Shown here: positions 34,977 to 43,014 of the stretch, in pieces
How the letters are laid out: every line of letters begins with the position of its first letter
How positions within the stretch are numbered: position 1 is the first letter of the stretch
From: JACVRW01 sp963808545
Lineage (GTDB): Bacteria > Actinomycetota > Thermoleophilia > Solirubrobacterales > Thermoleophilaceae
Length of the DNA stretch: 64,000 nt
Assembly (NCBI GenBank): GCA_963808545.1
Contig: CAWEGB010000008.1
Coordinates: 1-64,000, forward strand
Direction of reading: 5' to 3'
Program-made: the position numbers and the translations under genes
Notes under the pieces: model-generated
Seen by the model: only the letters and a program-made list of their open reading frames with translations
What the model was told of the DNA's origin: nothing
Databases searched by the model: none

Positions 34977-36157
34977 GCTTCCTCCGGTTCCACCGGGATC
35001 GTCAGCCGCACCTCGGTGCCCTGACCTGGTCGCGACTCGATGGTGAGCCGTGCGCCGACGAGCAGCGCGCGCTCACGCATGCCGGCGATCCCCGCCGTCC
35101 CGGCTGGCAGTTGAGTCGGCAGGCCCTTCCCGTCGTCGGCCACGCGGAGCGTCACGCTCTCCGCATCCGCCTCGAGCGACACCGTCACCGAGCGCGCGTC
35201 GGAGTGACGCAAGGCGTTCGTGAGGCTCTCCTGGGCGATGCGATAGAGGACGAGCTCCACCTCCGCAGGCAGGGGCGGCAGCGTTCCCTGCAGCTCCCGC
35301 TTGACCCGTGGCCCGTTCTGGGTGCTGACGCGTGTGGAGAGCGCGATCAGCGCGTTCACGAGCCCGAGGTCGTCGAGCGCCTCCGGTCGCAGTTCGCGGG
35401 CGATCCGCCGTACCTCGTCGAGGCTCTCTCGGACCGCGTCGGCCACCCGGCGCAGAGCATCTGGCGCCAGCGCCGGATCGCCGTCTGCCGCCCGCTCGGC
35501 CTGGATCGTGACTGCGGTGAGCGTCTGTCCGATCTCGTCGTGGAGCTCCCGCGCGACGCGCAGCCGCTCGGCCTCTTGTGCGGCGAGCGCGGTGCGCGCC
35601 GCCTGATGTCGGGCAGTCTCGAGCCTGTCGAGCATGGCGTTGAAGGCACGTGCCATGGCCTGGCCCTCCGCGCTACGTGGATCGACGCCGGATAGCCGCC
35701 GGCCCGGCCTGTCCGGGTCGATCGAACTCATCACCTCGGTGAGCCTGAGCAGCGGTGACAGAACCCTTCGCAACAGGACCAGGTCCAAGCCGACGAGCAC
35801 GACGAAGCCGGCCAGGAGCAGCGCGAATTGCTCGATCTTGATCGGCGCGTCGATCTCGATCGGGCTGAAGGTCAACAGCAGAAGCGCGACGATGAGCACC
35901 GCCCCGTTCGCAAGGAAGACCCACCACAGCAACGACATCGGGCGCGCGCGGCTTGTCTCCTCCAGCGACGCCTCGCTGTCGCGCCGCGCAGACCTGAAGC
36001 GCGCGTCCAGTGACGGGCCGGCGGCTGGGGGTGTCGAAGGCATGGGCTCGACACTGTCGAGCCTATCCCTGACTGTCGAGCTGAACGTGCCGTTGCCGAA
36101 CTGCCGGAAGCGCCGACCGGATGGCGCGCGCGTCTGGCGGGGTCGGACGGGGCGCAT
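34973..36157 (-). CDS. Sensor histidine kinase (HisKA_3 type)
   Basis: Up to 394 residues. Two membrane helices flank a very short outside loop (WWVFLANGAVLIVALLLLTF; FALLLAGFVVLVGLDLVLL), followed by a HAMP-like linker. The dimerisation helix ELHDEIGQTLTAVTIQAERA holds the phospho-His, and the HATPase domain has ALRHSDA, VADDGKGLP and GIAGMRERA. The minimal periplasmic loop suggests membrane or intracellular sensing. Start 36157 is preferred because its ATGGGT-box spacing equals that of three other genes; ATGs at 36043 and 35938 also exist. Confidence 0.87.
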   Translation of the reverse strand: MRPVRPRQTRAPSGRRFRQFGNGTFSSTVRDRLDSVEPMPSTPPAAGPSLDARFRSARRDSEASLEETSRARPMSLLWWVFLANGAVLIVALLLLTFSPIEIDAPIKIEQFALLLAGFVVLVGLDLVLLRRVLSPLLRLTEVMSSIDPDRPGRRLSGVDPRSAEGQAMARAFNAMLDRLETARHQAARTALAAQEAERLRVARELHDEIGQTLTAVTIQAERAADGDPALAPDALRRVADAVRESLDEVRRIARELRPEALDDLGLVNALIALSTRVSTQNGPRVKRELQGTLPPLPAEVELVLYRIAQESLTNALRHSDARSVTVSLEADAESVTLRVADDGKGLPTQLPAGTAGIAGMRERALLVGARLTIESRPGQGTEVRLTIPVEPEEA

Positions 36158-36210
36158 GAGGCCTAGCTTCGCTGCCGGGGGCTGACTTAGCGATGGGTAC
36201 TAGCACGCAT
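36158..36210 (-). promoter_or_regulatory. ATGGGT-box promoter P6 (two-component system)
   Basis: Box ATGGGTACTAGCACGCAT at 36193-36210 (nearly palindromic; the minus strand holds TACCCAT), 27 bp, TAGGCCTC at 36165-36158, then ATG 36157. It implies that the two-component system belongs to its own regulon. Confidence 0.55.
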
Positions 36211-36576
36211 CCGGGCCGGCGCTACAGGCGCCGACGGACAGAGTGCAGGTCTGGGCCCTCGCGCAGGGGACCGCATCCCCATGCGACCAGCATTCTCGTC
36301 CGCCCCGCCGAAGGGGACTTCGGCCAGGCCGTCAGCAGTAGACGAATCCCGAGAAGTACACCGATCGCGACGCCTGCGTCAGGCCCTGCCCGTCGACGCC
36401 CTCGCCCACGAGAACGTGTTCCGCCGGGGCGAAGACATACATCAGGATCGACGCAGCCAATTTCGGCAAGAAGGCGGCCCTCGCGCAGCCGCCGAGTTGG
36501 GGCCTTCTATGTATGGACGCGCCGCCGCCCTGCATCCAGCATGCGGGATCACACCGCAATCGACTGGGGAGCAAGC
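36211..36576. other. Gene-free stretch
   Basis: Several overlapping open frames exist on both strands but none shows a recognisable family, ribosome site or sensible composition. I see nothing to annotate apart from the upstream regulatory box. Confidence 0.3.
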
Positions 36577-36760
36577 ATGCGATTCTTCCAGCGCAAGCGC
36601 AGTAGCAACCACGAGACCGAGCAGCTGTCCCCGCTGCCGTGAACCCGTGCCCGAGGGAGCCGCCGAGTGCATGATGTGCGGACTTCCCCTAGAGCCGTTC
36701 CGTGCGGCGTTGTCTAGCGAGGAGGCGGAGACACAGACGGCCGATCGCGCCAACGGATGA
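36577..36760 (+). CDS. Small zinc-ribbon protein, frameshifted
   Basis: The first 17 codons (MRFFQRKRSSNHETEQ) and the following CPRCREPVPEGAAECMMCGL zinc ribbon (two C-x2-C knuckles) lie in different frames. They join at about 36630 by one base. Restored length is about 60 residues, with an acidic tail. Such mini zinc ribbons are common stress-associated proteins; the break may be a sequencing indel. Confidence 0.55.
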
Positions 36761-37173
36761 GCGTTGCCGTCTCGCGGGCCTCATCGGTGTGTCGATTCGT
36801 CCTCCGGCCGGAGCCGACCCAAACCCTCCAGCCTGCCGATAGGCGGCGTCATCGGCGTCATAGATCAGGGCGGCGGTCGCCGCTGCCTCGCACGAGAAGC
36901 GGGCACGTCGCCGCATGCTCCGCTGCGGACGACCTCCAGCAGTCCGACCTAGGTGTCGACGCACGTCTGCTCTCCTTGGAAATAGAGGAGCCGATGGCGC
37001 GATGATTGATTCGAGGAACGCACTCACAGCCGTAGCGTGGCGCCGAGTTTGGGACGTGCCGCGAGTCGAACCTTCGACCTTTTCCGTACCCGCAAAAGGT
37101 CAGCGGTTCGAGTGGTCACAAAGTACCTGCAAAGACACGCCTTCAGAGCGCTATCTCGGTAGAGGACCCCGCG
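36761..37173. other. Gene-free island end with opposed tRNA T-arm-like sequences
   Basis: No gene is seen. Around 37062-37115 two sequences resembling tRNA T-arms face each other: minus strand GGTCGAAGGTTCGACTC and plus strand GGTCAGCGGTTCGAGTGG, separated by about 20 bp. They can pair into a large hairpin and may be remains of another tRNA-derived attachment site. Confidence 0.3.
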
Positions 37174-37191
37174 AGTCCGCTTTCAGTCCCC
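37174..37191 (-). repeat. Island-1 left-of-B end site (18 bp)
   Basis: AGTCCGCTTTCAGTCCCC, the exact reverse complement of the site at 16695-16712. It lies 66 bp from tRNA fragment B. The flanking sequences differ, so only the 18-bp core is conserved. Confidence 0.75.
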
Positions 37192-37225
37192 AGCTACGCA
37201 GACGCACTATCCGATTGCCGAAACG

Positions 37226-37253
37226 AAAAAGACCTGCAAATGCAGGCCTTTTG
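37226..37253 (-). terminator. Terminator attached to tRNA-Gly fragment B
   Basis: CCTGCA-AA-TGCAGG stem with flanking A and T runs, immediately 3' of the tRNA fragment on the minus strand. A near-identical hairpin accompanies fragment C (42325-42345) and a variant accompanies D. Confidence 0.6.
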
Positions 37254-37256
37254 CGA

Positions 37257-37304
37257 AGCGGCTGAAGGGATTCGAACCCTCGACCTTCTGCATGGCAAGC
37301 AGAC
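37257..37304 (-). repeat. tRNA-Gly 3'-half fragment (copy B)
   Basis: 48 bp identical to the intact tRNA-Gly from the acceptor 3' strand through the anticodon arm, ending where the D-arm would begin. The 5' half is missing. Peptides read across it on the minus strand (HAEG-FES pattern) are artefacts. Confidence 0.85.
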
Positions 37305-37410
37305 TGTGGAACTCGGTGCGTGCGCTGAATGCCCCTGGGAAATAGGCTGCTCCCGCCGGGTGAGCGGGTGGCGTCGATGCTCGGCTCTTACCGCGACACC
37401 GCGGGAGTTT

Positions 37411-37428
37411 CCGGACTGAAACCGGACT
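37411..37428 (+). repeat. Island-2 right-of-B end site (18 bp)
   Basis: CCGGACTGAAACCGGACT: half-sites CGGACT 11 bp apart, 107 bp from fragment B and preceded by ACCGCGACACCGCGGGAGTT, which parallels the sequence before the A and C sites. Confidence 0.72.
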
Positions 37429-37748
37429 GGCGTTGATCCCGCCGGCGGCCGTCGCACGCGTCTGCTCGTAACTCGCGGCGCTGCTGGTCCTCGTTTCTTC
37501 CGAGCGTGTCGCGAGGCCGGACTGGTCCGCCTCCGTCACGGGGAGACCGACACTCCGAGGCAGCCGCGCGCAGTGCCGGATGCCGCGGCCGGCTCTCCTG
37601 AGCGCGGTAGCGCGTCGCGCGAGTGTCGCGTCGCATGAAAGGGAGTGCCGGGGCGGGCGTACGATGCTGTCGTGTCGGGCGACACCGAGGCTCTGCTGGG
37701 CGCGCCTCTTGAGGCCCTCGTGGCCCACGAGTCCTCGGGGGCGGCGGC

Positions 37749-39384
37749 GTGACGTCGGCCGAGGCACGCGAGCGCGGCCGCGAGTGGTTCGACCGGCGGG
37801 CGTGGGCGGATGCCGTCGACGAGCTGTCCGCGGCGGACCGAGAGGCCCCGCTCGAGCCGGAGGATCTCGAGCGGCTCGCCACGGCGGCGTACCTCATCGG
37901 CAGGGACGGGGACAGCGTCGACGTGTGGGAGCGGGCGCATCTCGAGCTCGTGAACCGGGGTGACACGCAGCGGGCCGCCCGCTGCGCCGGCTGGATCGTC
38001 TTCGTCCTGATGAACACCGGCGAGTTCGCCCGCGGCGGCGGCTGGCTCGCGCGCGCACACCGGCTGATCGACGATGGACAGCGACGACTGCGCAGAGCGA
38101 GGGCATCTGCTGGTGCCGGTCGCCTTTCAGCACGCGTTCGCGGGAGACTGGCCAACGGCCCACGCGATCTCCACCCAGGCCGCCGAGATCGGCGATCGGT
38201 TCGGGGACATCGACCTGGTGACGCTCGCCCGCAATATTCAGGGCCGGGCGCTGATCGCGCAGGGAAGAACCGTCGAGGGAATGACCCTGCTCGACGAGGT
38301 CATGGTCTCGGTGATGGCGGACGAGGTGTCCGAGATCGTCGCCGGTGCCGTCTACTGCAGCGTGATCGAGGCGTGCCAGGAGGTCTTCGATCTGCGTCGG
38401 GCTCAGCAGTGGACGACGGCGTTGACCCACTGGTGCGACTCACAGCCGGATCTCGTCCCGTTCAGCGGCAACTGCCTCGTGCATCGCGCCGAGATCATGC
38501 AGCTGCACGGCGCGTGGGCGGACGCCGTCGACGCTGCGCAGCGGGCGTGCGACCGGCTCATCGGGCGGGCTCAGCCGGCGGTCGGTGCCGCCTATTACCA
38601 GCAGGGCGAGGTGCATCGGCTGCGCGGCGAGTTCTCGCAGGCCGAGGAGGCGTACCACGAGGCCAGCCGATGGGGGCGAGAGCCACAGCCCGGTCTAGCG
38701 CGGCTACGACTAGCCCAGGGGCAGATAGACGCCGCGGAGGCGGCGATTCGCCGCGTGGTCGACGAGGCCCAGGACCGGGTGACGCGGTCGCGGTTGCTTC
38801 CCGCGCTCGTCGAGATCATGTCTGGCGCCGGTGATGTCGCAGCGGCACGCGCCGCCGCCGATGAGCTGTCGAAGGTCGCCGACGACCTCGACGCATCGCT
38901 GCTGCGCGGGCTGGCCGCCCATGCCCAGGGAGCCGTCCTGCTGCTCGAGCACGAAGCGCAAGCTGCGCTGGCCGCGCTGCGCCATGCGTGGACGGCGTGG
39001 CACGAACTCGAGGTGCCTTACGAAGCCGCGCGGGTCCGGGTCCTGATCGGACTCGCCTGCCGGCAGCTCGGGGACCAGGACAGCGCGGAGATGGAGCTCG
39101 ACGCGGCGCGCTCGGTATTCCAGGAGCTCGGCGCCGTGCCCGACCTCGCGCGGGCGCAGGAGCTGGCCTGGAAGGAAGCCGCCAAGCCGGCGGGCGGGCT
39201 GACCGCGCGCGAGCTAGAGGTGCTGCGCCTCGTGGCGACCGGCAAGACGAACCGATCGATCGCTGCCGACCTGTTCCTGAGCGAGAAGACCGTGGCCCGG
39301 CACGTGAGCAACATCTTCAGCAAGCTGGGTCTATCGAGCAGAGCGGCGGCGACCGCTTACGCCTACGAGCACGATCTCGTGTAG
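37749..39384 (+). CDS. TPR-repeat LuxR-family transcriptional regulator, frameshifted
   Basis: The N-terminal 110 residues (EARERGREWFDRRAWADAVD onward) run in one frame from GTG 37749. Near 38073 the rest continues in another frame to 39384. Together they give about 545 residues: a long array of TPR-like helix pairs and a C-terminal LuxR domain (LTARELEVLRLVATGKTNRS, FLSEKTVARHVSNIFSKLGL). Such proteins are ATP-free or LAL-like regulators of adjacent genes. A 26-codon ORF (GTG 37672) overlaps its start. The frameshift may be a sequencing indel. Confidence 0.75.
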
Positions 39385-39512
39385 GCCGCCTACACAGAAT
39401 TACCCACGTCGGGTGGCCGCACGATTTGGGTCTTTCGCCCGTAGCGGCGACGCCGGGCGCTCGTTAGCGTCGCGATCGAAGGGATCCATCGCAGGCCAGC
39501 GGAGAGGCGGCC

Positions 39513-40433
39513 GTGAACAGACAGCGCGCAGTGGAGGAACGGGAACGACGTCCCGCAGGTGAGGACGCCCGTGAGCGACTGCTGTCCAGCCTGCCCGTGA
39601 CCGAGCGACGGTTGCAGCTGGCCGGCGTGTCCACTGCCGTGCTGGAAGGCGGTGACGGGCCGCCGATCGTCTTGCTGCAGGGGGAGTTCGCGGCCGTGTG
39701 GATGCGGGTGATCCCGGAGCTGGTGACGACCCACCGAGTCATCGCACCTGACTTGCCCGGTCTCGGGGCTTCGGAGGTGTCCGGCGGTCCTCCCGATGCC
39801 AATACCGTCCTGGCGTGGCTTGACGAACTCATCGAGCAGACCTGTGCGATCCCGCCCGTGCTGGTGGGGAAGGGCCCTGGCGGCGCCCTTGCCGCTCGTT
39901 TCGCGATCGAACACAGCGACCGTATCGATGGACTGGTGCTGGTGGACACGCACGGTCTGGATCGGTTCCGACCACCGCCAGGGATGGCGCTTTCATTCAT
40001 CGGCGTCCTGTTGCGACCGACCGAGCGCGGGCTCCAACGCGGCTTCCGCCACTACTGCTTCGTCGATTTGGATGGGGTGCGCGCCGAGATGGGTGAGCGC
40101 TACGAATGGATGGCGGCGTACGCTCTCGACCGTTTTCGCACATCGAGTGTCAAGGCAGCGATGCGCAGCCTCATGAGGCAGCTCGCGTCGGCGATCCCGC
40201 CGGGGGACCTGGACCGGATCGCCGTTCCGACGACCCTGATCTGGGGCCGACACGATCTCGGGGTGCGGCTGAACGTCGCCGAGGCGGCCAGCGCCCGTTA
40301 TGGCTGGCCGCTGCACGTGATCGAGAACGCCCGCGACGACCCTGCAATCGAGCAGCCGGAAGCGTTCCTGAAAGCGCTGCGCACCGCGCTCGACAGCGCG
40401 CCATCGCCGTTCGATCCGACGAGGAAGACATGA
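39513..40433 (+). CDS. Alpha/beta-hydrolase-fold protein without catalytic residues
   Basis: 306 residues with a clear alpha/beta-hydrolase fold (PPIVLLQGEFAAVWMRVIPE, VIAPDLPGLGASE, DGLVLVDTHGLDRF, TTLIWGRHDLGVR). The nucleophile elbow, normally GHSxGG, is GKGPGG (Ser replaced by Gly). The oxyanion HG is QG, and the catalytic-His position in ENARDDPAIEQPEAF is Asp. Only the acid Asp (GRHD) remains. It is thus probably a binding protein or receptor rather than an enzyme. It lies between a LuxR regulator and a monooxygenase. Confidence 0.8.
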   Translation: MNRQRAVEERERRPAGEDARERLLSSLPVTERRLQLAGVSTAVLEGGDGPPIVLLQGEFAAVWMRVIPELVTTHRVIAPDLPGLGASEVSGGPPDANTVLAWLDELIEQTCAIPPVLVGKGPGGALAARFAIEHSDRIDGLVLVDTHGLDRFRPPPGMALSFIGVLLRPTERGLQRGFRHYCFVDLDGVRAEMGERYEWMAAYALDRFRTSSVKAAMRSLMRQLASAIPPGDLDRIAVPTTLIWGRHDLGVRLNVAEAASARYGWPLHVIENARDDPAIEQPEAFLKALRTALDSAPSPFDPTRKT

Positions 40434-40601
40434 CCGCTCAGGAACTGAGCGAGACCTTCGCACCGCTGCGTTCAAAGAGGCCCAACGCGGCGCGAAGTCG
40501 AGCCGGAGGCGTGGCAGCTCGGCCGGAGCACACCGGCTTCGCTAGCCAGCCGAGCCGCGGATGGGTTCTCCGTCCCCGAACCGGATGAAGGGAGGCGCTG
40601 G

Positions 40602-41744
40602 ATGGACGGCGCACGCGGCGCAGAGCACGTCGAGACCGTGATCATCGGTGGCGGTCAGGCAGGCCTCTCGACGGGGTACCACTTGGCGAGGCGCGGTCTC
40701 CCGTTCGTGATCCTGGACGCGAACGAGCGGATCGGCGACGCCTGGCGCAAGCGGTGGGAATCGCTTCGACTGTTCACCCCCGCGCGCCTCGACGGGCTGG
40801 CGGGCTGGCCCTTCCCCGCGGCTGCCTGGTCGTTCCCCACCAAGGACGAGGTGGCCGGCTACCTGGAGGCCTATGCGGCCAGATTCGATCTCCCTGTTCG
40901 AACCGGCATCCACGTGGACGGCCTCTCCCGGGAGGGGGACCGGTACGTCGTGGCGACTGCGGACCGCCGGTTCGAGGCCGACCGGGTCGTAGTGGCATCG
41001 GGCGCGTACCAGCGCCCCAGGGTTCCCGCCTTCGCCGCCGAGCTCGATCTGGGCCTCGTGCAGTTGCATTCCAGTGAGTACCGGGATCCATCCCAGCTGC
41101 AGGAGGGGGGCGTCCTTGTCGTAGGCGCCGCCAACTCGGGCGCCGAGATCGCCATGGAGGTATCCAGGGATCACCGGACCTGGCTGTCGGGGAGGCACCC
41201 GGGCCAAGAACCCACCCGTCCCGGAAGCAGGTGGGATTGGGTACTCACGCCGGCGATTTGGTTCACGGCCTCGCACGTGCTGACCGTGAGAACGCCGATC
41301 GGGCGGAAGGTTCGGCAGACGTTCCGTTCCCGGGGCATCCCGCTCGCGCGGGTCAGGCCGAAGGACATCACCGCCGCCGGGATCGAGCGAGTGCCGAGGA
41401 CGGCGGGGACGCGGGGCGGCCTACCGGTGCTCGACGATGGACGGGACCTCGAGGTCACGAACGTGATCTGGTGCACCGGGTTCGAGCCGGACTTCGCCTG
41501 GATCGACCTTCCGGTGTTCGCCGACAACGGAGACCCGGTGCACGACCGCGGCATCGTGGGATCCGAGCCGGGCCTGTATTTCGTGGGGCTGTTCTTCCTG
41601 TACGCACTGACCTCGTCGCTGGTCGGCGGGGTCGGAAGGGACGCCGAGCACATCGTCAGGCACATCGCATCGTGCCGTCAGAACGGTCGGCCCGCCGGGC
41701 TTTCCCGAGCGGGACGCCCGGATGTCGGGCCCGGTTCCGCTTAG
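40602..41744 (+). CDS. FAD/NAD(P)-dependent monooxygenase-like oxidoreductase
   Basis: 380 residues. TVIIGGGQAGLSTGYHLARR binds FAD, SLRLFTPARLDGLAGWPFP is conserved in flavin monooxygenases, VLVVGAANSGAEIAMEVSRD binds NADPH near 170, and VIWCTGFEPDFAW is the C-terminal ATG-type motif. It belongs to the FMO/CzcO-like group of N- or S-oxidising proteins; the substrate is unknown. Confidence 0.85.
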   Translation: MDGARGAEHVETVIIGGGQAGLSTGYHLARRGLPFVILDANERIGDAWRKRWESLRLFTPARLDGLAGWPFPAAAWSFPTKDEVAGYLEAYAARFDLPVRTGIHVDGLSREGDRYVVATADRRFEADRVVVASGAYQRPRVPAFAAELDLGLVQLHSSEYRDPSQLQEGGVLVVGAANSGAEIAMEVSRDHRTWLSGRHPGQEPTRPGSRWDWVLTPAIWFTASHVLTVRTPIGRKVRQTFRSRGIPLARVRPKDITAAGIERVPRTAGTRGGLPVLDDGRDLEVTNVIWCTGFEPDFAWIDLPVFADNGDPVHDRGIVGSEPGLYFVGLFFLYALTSSLVGGVGRDAEHIVRHIASCRQNGRPAGLSRAGRPDVGPGSA

Positions 41745-42045
41745 TTTGCCTGCCACCGGCCCCGGAGTCCGGTCCTGGTCCTTGACGGCCGGAAGCGCCC
41801 CGACCGGCCCGTCGCGCGCGCCTCCTCCGCACGATGAGCTGGAGCCCAGCCCAGCTGCACGCAGACGCCTGCTTCGGATGAGAGCGACGCCTCGGCGATG
41901 ATCCGGTGTGAGCGCCGCGCCCCAAGCCGCCACGTAATGGCTACGTGCGCCGCTGCTCGAACGTCGTCCTGCGGAGAGAGCTGGCGGGCCTGGGAGCTTT
42001 GGCTCGCCGGGTCGCGGACCGGGACGGAGGTCGGCCCCGCGGTTT
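41745..42045. other. Gene-free stretch before the nested end site
   Basis: No gene is recognised. Short open frames on both strands have no family resemblance or start signals. It leads into the solo end site at 42046. Confidence 0.3.
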
Positions 42046-42063
42046 CCGGACTGAGACCGGACT
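42046..42063 (+). repeat. Extra right-type end site inside island 2
   Basis: CCGGACTGAGACCGGACT, 17 of 18 identical to the site at 37411 and preceded by the same GCGGTTT context, but with no tRNA fragment about 107 bp to its left. With the left-type site at 42266 it would delimit a segment of only about 220 bp. Confidence 0.6.
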
Positions 42064-42265
42064 CGCCCCGGTCGAGCGGATCGCTTACCCCGTCGGCGGG
42101 CATCCGTACGCGAGAACGTGCCGTTTGCGGGATGAACCGGCCAACGCCGCGGCATCAGAACACTTGAGCTTCTGCGGGCTCGCAGTAGGACTTCGGTTCG
42201 GACAGGCCAGAATCGGCGCGCAATCAGGGGGTTTGCTTGGGCACCACCGACGATCGTCGAGCCGG

Positions 42266-42283
42266 AGTCCGGAATCAGTCCGG
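42266..42283 (-). repeat. Island-2 left-of-C end site (18 bp)
   Basis: AGTCCGGAATCAGTCCGG, reverse complement CCGGACTGATTCCGGACT. It matches the island-2 right-end site except for two central bases and lies 66 bp from fragment C, the same distance as the other left sites. Confidence 0.72.
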
Positions 42284-42348
42284 CCCGATGCAGAGGAATT
42301 ACGCGACTGCCCAAACGAAAAAGACCTGCAAATGCAGGCCTTCTCGGA

Positions 42349-42394
42349 AGCGGCTGAAGGGATTCGAACCCTCGACCTTCTGCATGGCAAGCAG
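42349..42394 (-). repeat. tRNA-Gly 3'-half fragment (copy C)
   Basis: 46 bp of the tRNA-Gly 3' half, from acceptor strand through anticodon stem, again accompanied by the CCTGCA...TGCAGG terminator on its 3' side. The match breaks directly after GGCAAGCAG. Confidence 0.83.
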
Positions 42395-42502
42395 TAGATC
42401 TGCGGCACCCTGGGATGCAGAAAACGCCTGCAAATCGGCATTTCCGCGCGCCTGGACCCGCACGCTTGCGTTCCAGGAATTGTGCGCGGATACCGGGGGT
42501 TA

Positions 42503-42520
42503 AGACAATGAACGGACAAT
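42503..42520 (+). repeat. Island-3 right-of-C end site (18 bp)
   Basis: AGACAATGAACGGACAAT: GACAAT half-sites 11 bp apart, 109 bp from fragment C, preceded by GCGCGGATACCGGGGGTTA, which is homologous to the context of the other right sites. Confidence 0.7.
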
Positions 42521-42612
42521 GGGCGATGCGGACGGCGGCCCGGACTAGCGACGAGGCGGCCAATGTGGTCCTCGCAGCGCCCTCCGGCTTCGAGCGCGCC
42601 AACGTCCGGCGA

Positions 42613-42966
42613 TCTCAGAGCGGAACTCACCACTCTGGCGCGCTGGAACCTGGATTCGCTCGATCGCCGCAGCCGGCTCGCCCAGATCGTGCGGCGCGAC
42701 GCACACCGCCTGCCGCCAGTCCTACTCGACCAGCTCTACACGCGCTTGATGGCGCGCCCCTATGAGCAAGTCGTCGGCTGGCTGGCCGCGCGCTTCGCCG
42801 CCCGATCTGCACCCGCTCGCGCTGATCATGATCGAGCCGATGGCGTCCTACCGCTTCATGCGCGACACCTTCGGACGAACGCCCGACGCGATCGATGACG
42901 AGCGGTTCATCGCGCGCCTGGGTCGACGTGGCCACTGCAGTCGCACAGCAGCACGGCCTGACCTAA
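42613..42966 (+). pseudogene. TetR-family regulator, C-terminal domain remnant
   Basis: Across three frames one reads LTTLARWNLDSLDRRSRLAQ, VVGWLAARFAA, DLHPLALIMIEPMASYRFMR then AWVDVATAVAQQHGL, the ligand-binding domain of an AcrR/TetR regulator. The N-terminal HTH is absent: the sequence begins within 100 bp of the island-3 end site. At least two frameshifts. Non-functional. Confidence 0.7.
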
Positions 42967-43014
42967 GAGACGGTCGACCATCAGCTCACGCGGCAGGCCG
43001 CGCCGGTCACTGGT

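Larger units (their letters stand above)
16588..37256. mobile_element. Island 1: 20.7-kb interval between tRNA-Gly fragments A and B
   Basis: Bounded by two tRNA-Gly 3'-half direct repeats and carrying a matching inverted pair of 18-bp sites just inside each end (16695-16712 and 37174-37191, identical as reverse complements). The cargo is stress/redox metabolism with two ECF sigma factors and a two-component system. No integrase, relaxase or transposase is recognisable, so it would need an enzyme supplied in trans, or has lost its own. Confidence 0.6.
37305..42348. mobile_element. Island 2: 5.0-kb interval between fragments B and C
   Basis: Flanked by tRNA-Gly fragments and by an inverted pair of end sites (37411-37428 and 42266-42283, 16 of 18 positions matching). 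The cargo is a TPR-LuxR regulator, an alpha/beta-hydrolase-fold protein lacking its catalytic residues, and an FAD monooxygenase-like protein. No recombinase. Confidence 0.55.

Noticed and set aside
37207..37767. Minus-strand ORFs containing HAEGRGFES-like peptides, also near 16.5, 42.4, 44.1 and 49.6 kb
   Set aside because: They are translations across the tRNA-Gly 3' fragments and the intact tRNA, a well-known annotation artefact; no other coding signal supports them.
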